A stretch of DNA of 64,000 nt from Haliotis asinina (lineage: Eukaryota > Mollusca > Gastropoda > Lepetellida > Haliotidae): contig NC_090292.1 of the NCBI RefSeq assembly GCF_037392515.1, forward strand, positions 46,055,747 to 46,119,746, in the 5' to 3' direction. Under the pieces are notes generated by a model. That model saw nothing but the letters and a program-made list of their open reading frames with translations, made no database searches and had not been told where the DNA came from. Every line of letters starts with the position of its first letter. Position 1 is the stretch's first letter. The position numbers and the translations under genes were made by a program. Shown here piece after piece: positions 52,291 through 64,000 of the stretch.

Positions 52291-53609
52291 TGAATGTTTT
52301 AGTTCTGAAACTATTGTTGATATTTGACAAAACTGCAAAGGACTTTTTAACGCTTTGTGATGGTTTTAAACTTTCTGTTTTTTTAGGGGGGAGTGACTGT
52401 GTCAGTTGACATTCTGTCAGTATCCATGCAATTGCGCACATGAAGGAAGACATCTGGTCATCTTCATTAACTGCCCTCTTAAAAAAAATAATTTCGACTT
52501 TGCCACGACCGTCCATTTGTCCATTATAGACTGAGTGTCTGTAAGAATGAGAGTGACTGAATCTACAACTCATTAACATGTGCTTAACTTTCCTTAACTT
52601 CCATGTGCTTAACTTAACTGTATTCCTGAAGGAAAAAGAAACAAAAATGTGTTCCTCCCTCGTCACATTTTTTCTATCAAAAATTAAAAATCAAAGTCTT
52701 ACTCGTCACTTTTGAAAAGAATGTGCCTGAGAAACATATTTTTATGCAGCCTAAGCATTCCACACAAACAGAAAACCACTGAAACATAATGAGACATTTT
52801 AATTGTGTAACAGGTCATTTCAAATACATATAATAACATAATAACCTTTAGTTTGCCATTTGGCCATCAGGGCTTGCTGCCACTTGCAGTCTTTAAAGTC
52901 TGCATACCCATTTTGTTGAAATCAAACCAATAAAAACAAAATAGTCTTCATTGTAGAGAGTTTCACAGTCCCTACAAAATCCATTAGTGAAGTGTATGGA
53001 GCACAGAGAAGTTTACATTAGTTATAGACTGCTGACATTCCTATGCGGCACTGAATATATAATACTATGAAGTGAAACTGGAAGTTATCCTAACATGAGG
53101 GATCAAGGATAATTCCTGAACATTAATACAAATTATGGGCACGATGCTAGTTGAAAAGAAATGAGATCTAATTGACAGAAGACCACATGGGCCTGCAGAT
53201 AACTGAAACTGTTGGCCTGATACATTAACAACCGACGCTGGGCCTCTGGGCTGGCGATCGTTTCGAACGGTGTATCAAAATTGTCACATAAACAGAGAGT
53301 CTTTGAACAAGGCAATGTGTAAACACATTCTCAAGTCCTCTCATTAATCCACACATGCATCATTCGGCGACAGGAAGTGTAACCAGCTTGTTGTGACAAC
53401 ATTCAGGGGAGCCTACTCCAATTTACCGAGTATTACTCCGGGAGATGCCGATAGTTTCCGACAGTAAACTGGTTGATATACTGTTAAGCGCAGCCGATTT
53501 GCGCTGAGAACAAACCAAGTCGACGTGTGCAGTGGAGCATGACGAGGCACACGTTAATTAGTACAAATGGTAAGGAAAGCTAGCGAGTGACCAATCCCTG
53601 TTATAGAGT
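52291..53609. other. Non-coding stretch with one family C repeat
   Basis: Apart from the family C copy at 52480-52760, I see no gene, splice-bounded exon or named repeat. Confidence 0.45.
52480..52760 (+). repeat. Dispersed repeat (family C)
   Basis: ATTTGTCCATTATAGACTGA, GTGTTCCTCCCTCGTCACAT and ATGTGCCTGAGAAACATATT match 27970-28190. Confidence 0.7.
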
Positions 53610-53830
53610 ATCCCTGTTAAAGCAGACAATACAATGTAAAACACGGGCTTCAGATCGCCAACTGAAGGTAGATCACCATACTAAGGACCCAGGGGACTTT
53701 CAGTACCTTTGCTACCTGCATGAACCCTAGTTGGATTTACATCATCCCTTCAGCCGCTGTCGAGTGTACGAAATGTTAGCCAAAATCAAAATAGCAAGAA
53801 TACTACGATCAAAAACTCGGTAAACTTAAA
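53610..53830. repeat. LINE 3'-region fragment
   Basis: AGATCGCCAACTGAAGGTAG followed by ATCACCATACTAAGGACCCA matches 56965-57010. TTGGATTTACATCATCCCTT and the ACTACGATCAAAAACTCGGT end resemble 60870-60950. Probably the untranslated 3' region of the LINE family seen at 60465-61625. Confidence 0.55.
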
Positions 53831-54150
53831 GGTCACATGCAACCAAAAAATCAAACATAATTAAAACACATTTATCTTTTAATCATGACATATAATATAC
53901 ATTGCTGCTTTTGAAAAAACAAATAAGCGTACAATCGCGATTCAAAAGTGCAATATTTTGTACTTGGGCTTACTTCCCCAGAAACGAAGCCCTCGGGAGA
54001 CCGAGACCAGTCATAGCGGGTGGATCTGCACTCAAGTGTAACGACGGCTTCCCATTGGCTGTTTCATTTGCTGATATGCTGAGGGCTCATTGTGTGTACA
54101 GAAAGATGATCTGTTTGGTGGGCATTTTAGAAGTATAGCCAGTCAGAAGA

Positions 54151-54272
54151 AAGTAAGATTCTTTATGGATAACAACTTCTTTTTGTGTACTTGATCTGTC
54201 GTTTCAGTATGGATTCATATACTGTTGTCAAACAAAATCATATACAATAAAAGAAGTCGTTATCCATGAAGA
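54151..54272. repeat. Inverted repeat, 26-bp arms
   Basis: ATTCTTTATGGATAACAACT (54151) pairs with the inverse of AAAAGAAGTCGTTATCCATG (from 54247). There are two mismatches in 26 bp and about 70 bp between the arms. Confidence 0.8.
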
Positions 54273-54353
54273 ATGTATATAGAGATGTTGGGTTTGGAAA
54301 ATACATGCTCTCTGAATTTGCGCTCGATCCAATAAAAAATCATGTCAGTAGAG

Positions 54354-54467
54354 ATGGTAAACTACTGCGTGGCTGCAATCTGTCATTCGTCCAAGTACAA
54401 AGCAGGACTTGAAAATAACAAGAGTTTGCACCAGTTTCCGTCAGATCCAGTCATCCGAAAAAAATGA
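54354..54467 (+). pseudogene. THAP-domain N-terminal fragment (37 codons)
   Basis: The frame from the ATG at 54354 begins MVNYCVAAICHSS and continues SLHQFPSDPVIRKK then TGA. The Cys-x4-Cys start followed by xxHxFPxDPxxRKKW is the THAP zinc-finger pattern. The frame stops where the conserved Trp would follow, and no downstream Cys-x2-His was found. It may be a remnant of a P-element-like or other THAP-encoding transposon, or an exon whose splice site I missed. Confidence 0.6.
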
Positions 54468-54920
54468 ATGTAGTTTGTTTGCAACCCACAGACATAAAAA
54501 CACATGTCATGTGTATCACACGTGCCTAATTACATAATGTGGCAGACACGGGACTCGGGTGCACGAGTCATAAATCAACATATTTTCTTTATGTCGTATA
54601 GTCTGATAGGTGTTAAGTTCAAATTGCACGTGGTCAATGATTGAAGCTGTGTATTGCATGTTGTCTTTAGCAGACAGGCAGACAGACATATAGGTGTGAA
54701 TAAACCAGACACTGAGCTTTCTCTGTGACAGAGACTGCTTACCACAATCAACAAGTTTTTTTATGTAACGAGTAGATTATTTACTTGTTTGTTTACACAA
54801 CCAAGATTAGACTACTGCTCACGACCTCAGACGCTGGGCATGCATACTGTTTCAAGCTCCGCGAACCTATCACTGCGCATGCGTTATGGACGCAGCGCAG
54901 CACAGCTGTTGAAACCAGTT

Positions 54921-54942
54921 TTCCCCCCAGCGCTGGGGGGAA
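54921..54942. repeat. Perfect 22-bp GC palindrome
   Basis: The sequence is self-complementary, centred on AGCGCT with C6/G6 arms flanked by TT/AA. Confidence 0.9.
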
Positions 54943-55671
54943 TTTAGTGAAACGTTTGAACTCCGATTTCGCGGGCTTTTTTTCATCGCGTTTTTTTAAT
55001 TGGCATTTTTTTATGATTTGTTTCGGTAAGTGCATACCAAAAAGTACGGAATCTGCAAAGTGTTTTACGTTGCATGTGACATTTGGGGACTTACGTACTT
55101 GTGCTGAAAAATGTTGAGCAAGGCTGAATCTTTTTCTTTACTTGACAGAGTCATATTCCAGGCAAACTGTTTAGTTCCCAAAATTTGCATATCAAGTGCA
55201 TAATTAATTTTGATTTTAAGTTAATAACGGTGGACATCGGATTTCGATCCCTTGCCCTTAATATTTTGAATCATGCTCCACATCTTAGACATGGGTGTGC
55301 GGGAATTGATTTTGAATACGTATTTCTTTCATTACTGGCGTTTAGTCTGTTTGAGGGTAAGTACTTTTCTGCCTTCTTCCTACTTTTTTCTAGCTTGTTT
55401 GCGGTTTGTATCAAACATTGTGTGGGTTTCCAGAGGACAGGAATTGTTTAGTCTCCGATAGTATTTAAGACGTCTGAAAAATAATTGGGACCTTTGAAAG
55501 TAATTGGATCAGGAACATTCCTGAAATGTTCCAGTTTAAATTTTCCAGAGCAGAGGGTCGGGATTAACGGTCAATTGGCCCTAGTAAAATTCCACCTTGT
55601 TGAAGGTTGATTGGAGTGAGAATTTGGGGAAGTGGAACACCTTCGTCCTATAGAAACAATTACACTAAACA

Positions 55672-55677
55672 TTTATT
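55672..55677 (-). terminator. Candidate polyadenylation signal of the propeller gene
   Basis: AATAAA on the minus strand about 260 nt past the stop at 55934. Confidence 0.4.
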
Positions 55678-55933
55678 AGCTGGTTTTGAAAATAAGACCG
55701 CCTGATATATTGCAGGATAAAACAGCTTTAATAAACTGAAATAACAATGGAGATTTAATGAGGCAGGTGACGTTGTACTTCCTCTGGCTACAGATCATGT
55801 TCTAGTAAACATATTTGGGAGAGACCACTTGTAAATCGGGATCATATTTTCAAAATGGTTTAGATTTTAAAAGGCATTGTTTCCCGTAAAACCAATAATG
55901 AGAAAGAGAAAAGAAACCCCAAAGTCAATCATG

Positions 55934-59839
<3,906 letters not shown>

Positions 59840-59983
59840 GTTTCTGTCCCTCTTTGTTTCTGCAAGTAAAATAATATATTGCTGAACCGATATGTAACAT
59901 AATCAACAAGAATAAGTGTAGCAATGCTTCTCCAGTTCAGACCAATGTTCAAACCAGTTACGAATGCATTTTACAAGAAGGGA

Positions 59984-60010
59984 GGGGGGGGGGGGGGGGG
60001 GGGGGGGGGG
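59984..60010. repeat. 27-nt G homopolymer
   Basis: Uninterrupted run of G on the plus strand. The length may be affected by sequencing or assembly. Confidence 0.9.
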
Positions 60011-60017
60011 AGAGTTT

Positions 60018-60250
60018 GTTAGAGAGAGACAGGTGCTGTTAGATACATGGGCACAGGCGTACTCTACACTTCTTAATACTAACTCTAACAGAACTGAGCA
60101 GGGAGGTGTTCCCCACAGTGACGTCACCGACATTAACCCACATCAGAATGAAGAGATATCACTACAGGAGATACACCGTGTTTTAGTTCAAGCAAAGAAT
60201 GGTAAAGCTCCAGTGTATGATAGTATACCTGTGGACGTGTTAAACAAGAC
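60018..60250 (+). pseudogene. LINE polyprotein fragment (segment before the RT domain)
   Basis: The plus-strand peptide contains VLLDTWAQAYSTLLN and then ISLQEIHRVLVQAKNGKAPV followed by YDSIPVDVLN. This matches the EI-AI--LKNGKAPGxDxIPxE motif that opens the reverse-transcriptase domain of LINEs. Downstream homology ends abruptly near 60250. Confidence 0.7.
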
Positions 60251-60464
60251 TCATGACATATCTCTAAATGCCACATATCTGTTAACAGCAAAAGGCACCA
60301 CTTCAAGATCTGTCTCACATATCTGCCAAGATCGACTGAAACATATCACATGGTTTTCAAATTGTGTTCCAGAAACGAAGTCTGAACAGTTTCCATGGAA
60401 ACTGGCAAACATAAAAATGTCAAGAATTGAAATTGTAAGGAAGCATCTTTCTTTACCTTGCGTG
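60251..60464. other. Short non-coding segment, nothing recognised
   Basis: An open frame continues here but shows no motif I recognise; it may be random extension of the LINE frame. Confidence 0.3.
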
Positions 60465-61625
60465 AGTGAGTTTTTTTTTTAAATTTAACGTCTCATCGGC
60501 AATAGTCCAGCCATATAGTGACAAGAAATGCTGTAGATACACAGTAAATATAAGTAGTTCAAGAACCAGTCATCGACGCACCGTAAAAAAACTAGAGTAT
60601 CACAAAGAAAAGAAAGAATTAAAACTAGCCAGCATGTATTTTTAAAAAAAGAAAGTTTAGACAGTACCATGTAAAAATGGGCTAATGATCACCAACCCCT
60701 GGATATTACTTCAAGTTTAGTAAACTATTGTGAAGATCAACGAGTGATCGACATGCAACGAATATTTCGCACACATGTATATAAGGAAATGCCTGCAATA
60801 AACAAATCAAATGTTCCACTACGTTAGTGAATGTCTAGACCAAATTTAAAATAACGTACGTATAAAAATCCAAGCTGGATTTACACTGGAGGAACCTTTA
60901 TCCGAAATCTAAAATAACAAATATACTACGTCTAAAAAACCGGGTAAGTTTAAATTTGAGTTTGAAAGTTTGGGGACTTACCTCTTAGGGGGGACAATAA
61001 TTTACGATATTTTAACACTGTTCGAGGATACAGCCACTAACAATCGCAGCTGCTAATTTATACTACCATTTTTAAAATAAGTTACCTGTCTATAAAACAT
61101 ATTCTTCAAAATTTACCTAACAATTCTACTTCTTTTAGAAAATCAATTATTCAATGATAATTTACATTATTAAAAAATCCTTCAATGTTTTAACACTGAA
61201 ATATCTATCCCTTCTGATGACAAAATCAAGAGAGTACATGCATGGCCGTGACTCTCTCATCACAAGGGATACAAAACGGAGAATCCTCACCTTTAAACAG
61301 GTATGCACGTGTATACCTTGTGTGGCCAACACGACATCGTCGCTTCATGACCTCTTCAAATCTGGACTGACAACCCAAGTAGGTGTAACCAGTGTAGGTT
61401 TTATTTCATGTATTTTGTTAATACCTACTGTCCCACTACCTTTTTGACATCAGATCACGGGTATCTAATGGTACCCATCTAATCTGAATATGGAATAAAA
61501 CGTGGTGTCACGGATTTGTCGAGTGCTGCCTTGGCAGCAAGATCAGCCATCGTGTTACCAGAAATGCCAATGTGTCTGGGTAACCAACAGAGGACGATGT
61601 CGTATTGGCCAGTAGCAAGATCATT
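60465..61625 (-). mobile_element. LINE 3' half: RNase H remnant and 3' UTR
   Basis: The minus strand at 61500-61625 encodes LPRHIGISGNTMADLAAKA, the RNase H end motif of Jockey/CR1-like LINEs. At about 61255-61340 CRVGHTRYTRAYLFKGED with CIPCDERVTAMHVL follows, the usual post-RNase H Cys/His region, with several stops. The 3' end at 60465 has an A-rich tract and CTCACTCAC. Confidence 0.78.
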
Positions 61626-61714
61626 ATATTCAATTCAATTATTTCAATTAAAAATGGATGTTTATATGATAAGTTTTAAATAGCCTGAAGGCAAGAAAGA
61701 GAGTCTGAAAAGAT

Positions 61715-62986
61715 TATAAACTGAACGCCATAAGAAATGTAACACCTCTTCATATGTAAATAATTTCCCTACCATTTCAAGTTGAAGAACCGATTTGTGT
61801 GTGCTACATAGATAGTTCATTTCACAAGAAGAGTAAGTAATGCTGTTTTTTGTATGACGCTCGTGGACAATGTTAACCCATGTGGTTAAGACTGGTATCA
61901 ATCGTTCAGTTTGCGATCAATCACAGAAAACAAAAGAGACATTGAAAAAGGTAGAATTTAATGAAATAATCAAACGTCGGATGAAAGCAGCTGGAATCTG
62001 TCTCCACTCGTCCATCAGAGCAGCACTAAGTTATTGATGTGTATGTGGCTGTTGCTGACGTAACAGGATCCGACGATCGAGGTAATCCCAGAGGTGTTCG
62101 ATGGGGTTAATATCAGGTGATCTCGCAGGCCATGGCAAAACGTGAACGTTGTTGACGTTGAGGAACTGTAACGTCTGTCTGGCTACATGAGGTCGAGCAT
62201 TAACCTGTTGGAAGAGGGTGTTTGGATTCTGCTGGGTGAACGGAAGGACCTCTGGCTGTAGAACCTGGTTGATGTACCTCTGTACCTCTGTGTCGATCAC
62301 AACGAGGTTTGTTTTCCTGTCGCCGCGTATACCGATCCAGACCATAAAGCTGCCTCTTCCAAATGATACAACTTCCTGTACGCAACATCATGCCTCTCTT
62401 TCACCCTGGCGGCGAGAAATTCGTCTTCTCTCATCTGCTCGGTAAGGCTGGAACCGGCTGTCATCAGAAAAAAACACCTTCTGCCAGTTTCTGTTCTGCC
62501 AACGTCAGACATTCCTGGCCCACGCAACCCTGTTTTGACGATATTGTCGTGTAAGACGTACTCCTTGCAGCGGTCGGTATGGTCTCAGTCCGTATTGTCG
62601 GAGGCGTCTTCTCGCTGTTTGGGGACTTATATATTTGGCGTCGAAGAGCTGTATTTGCCGTCACAGTGCCCGTCTGAAAACGGTTTCTCAGGTGCAGTTG
62701 ACGGGGGTAGCGGTCTTCATGAGGGGATGTAACTGGCTGTAGAAGCCTTAGAATGGTGAGGCGATGGCATCCAAATGCAGCAGCCACTTTCCAATCAGTC
62801 GACCCAGTCTGCAGCATTCTGACAGCTCTTTCCCTCTCTTCAGCACTGATCCTCGGCATTGTATTGAGTGCAGTGTGTGTTGTGATAAATCTAGGAGCCT
62901 TATATATCCGTTTCCCGTACATTTCAAGTGCATTTCATGCAGGATGAAGTTACAGTGGGTACGTTTTGGCGTTATGTTTCTTCATA
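61715..62986 (-). mobile_element. Tc1-like transposon, decayed (DD34E type)
   Basis: The minus-strand transposase starts near 62860 (MPRISAEERERAVRMLQTGS, a helix-turn-helix) and is frame-broken. Its C-terminal part (62345 to 62031) reads VWIGIRGDRKTNLVVI through FQQVNARPHVARQTL to WPARSPDINPIEHLWDYLDR. The second catalytic Asp is replaced by Val (codon 62202-62204); the final Glu is present 35 residues on. Candidate termini (AACTGAACGCCATAA at 61719 and inverted AACATAACGCCAAAA near 62978) are short and imperfect, so the ends are approximate. Confidence 0.8.
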
Positions 62987-63389
62987 AGTGAACAGAAACA
63001 TCCAATTCGTTATGCATCAAAGGGAAAATTAATTTTGTTTTCATTTAGGGAGTCCTCCTGAAACTGTCCAAAATTTCAACATAACATCGTTTTAATGTGT
63101 TCTAAAGGGAAACAAATCCAATTTCAACATTTACTCCTTTTTCACGATAAATAGCCATTTTTCCATATCCGAAACCCACCTTTACGTTTCTTTTTGAGTT
63201 ACGTATTCATTACCATCACAAACAATATCATTTGGACTCATTTAAAACTGTTTTTTACTCCTTCAATGTGGATTTTTACTTGATCGAAAATAGGACAATG
63301 GACCCATCTGAAAACAGATGGCCATATCTAAATTATCATTAACTACCTTGGTCTGATGTTTTCACTTACAAGAGTTACATAATTGATTG
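62987..63389. other. Non-coding stretch, nothing recognised
   Basis: AT-rich DNA between the Tc1-like element and the next LINE fragment. Confidence 0.4.
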
Positions 63390-64000
63390 TCAAAACAAGC
63401 AACACCAACATCTTCTCATCCTACACAGGGCAATACGATATATAAATGGGACCATGGAGCTTACGGTACATTTGCTTCCTGCATAGGACCTATCTGGACT
63501 TGCGCCGTCCCTTCAGCCGTTAGCAATTTAGACAGTTCTAACCATACATTAAAAAGACACATATTCTAAAAACAATGGAATATTTCAATTTACTTCGAAC
63601 GTTTTGGGACGTACGTACCCCCTCACTAGAAGATACAGCCATTAAGTTACTAATTCATTTAGCTTTAAGGGATTAAATATGTGGTAAGAAGAATAAATGA
63701 GAATCGAAAATTAAACCCAAGAATTTGGTCTCCTTTACAACTTTAATGGGAGTGGCATTAATTTTAAAGATACTTTAGGGTCCTTATGCAGCTTACATTT
63801 TCCACTAAAATGTATTGGATTTAGAAAATTTAAAGCTGTTTTCCAGACACCATTTACGGATTCTCTTTAAACACAACTGTAATTGCCGTTCAGTAGTTTG
63901 CATATTTATACCACGACAGGAAATATTAAATCCACCCACAATAAGTGATCCATCAATTGAATCATTTAAAACCTTGGATAAACTGTTGATTTTAATACTG
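63390..64000 (-). mobile_element. LINE fragments: 3'-region piece and reverse-transcriptase piece, cut by the window edge
   Basis: At 63660-64000 the minus strand encodes ERQLQLCLKRIRKWC, FKFSKSN and KETKFLGLIFDS, typical of the Jockey/X-type RT domain just after the YxDD box. The box itself reads VGGFNISC and is degenerate. Positions 63420-63650 resemble LINE 3' sequence at 60870-61040 and 53740-53800, so part of the coding region is missing between them. Confidence 0.7.

Noticed and set aside
59964..60482. 172-codon plus-strand frame as a novel gene
   Set aside because: The start is a poly-G run, the middle matches a LINE motif and the end has no recognisable feature; a truncated LINE explains it.

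Overview
The window is nuclear DNA of a mollusc, most likely a marine gastropod of the abalone type (Haliotis). The genes are split into short exons with GT-AG introns. Recognisable orthologues are animal-like. The non-coding DNA is saturated with a roughly 260-bp interspersed repeat ending in CTCACTCACTC, with tRNA-derived SINEs, MITEs, minisatellites and decayed DNA transposons and LINEs. I associate that 260-bp repeat with abalone genomes; this is recognition from memory, not a search.

Three host genes can be assembled exon by exon with consistent splice phases. (1) SEC11A, the catalytic subunit of the signal peptidase complex, lies on the minus strand (12471 to 4823; 6 coding exons, 182 aa). 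(2) POC5, the centrin-binding centriolar protein, lies on the plus strand (18065 to 42261; 11 coding exons, 568 aa) and is diverging from SEC11A across about 2.4 kb. (3) A minus-strand gene (59839 to 55934; 3 exons, 369 aa) encodes a predicted secreted protein with a signal peptide, a PAN/apple-like cysteine cluster and a YWTD-like beta-propeller region; I cannot name it.

POC5 introns hold most of the accessory DNA: a 5.2-kb nested minisatellite directly after the exon-2 donor; a dead ZBED-type hAT transposon whose own coding sequence has been amplified into 28-bp and 49-bp arrays; an almost intact mariner; 27-bp and 53-bp minisatellites; hAT MITEs and many SINE copies. In SEC11A, a 77-bp tandem repeat has copied the end of exon 2 together with its 5' splice site.

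From 44.9 to 52.3 kb there is a tandem array with a unit of about 205-225 bp. It is interrupted by a 6.2-kb element (45137-51329) with CAC-starting inverted termini, GCGGAAAC-rich subterminal repeats and a 3-bp ACC target duplication: a CACTA/EnSpm-like transposon. Inside it are a coherent 4-exon, 190-aa plus-strand gene of unknown function and a broken minus-strand reading frame with a Cys-x2-Cys motif. I consider this the most novel locus in the window.

From 53 to 64 kb there are LINE fragments, a THAP-domain fragment with a nearby inverted repeat, and two decayed Tc1-like elements, one of them inside an intron of the propeller gene. No rRNA gene, functional tRNA gene or CRISPR array was seen.
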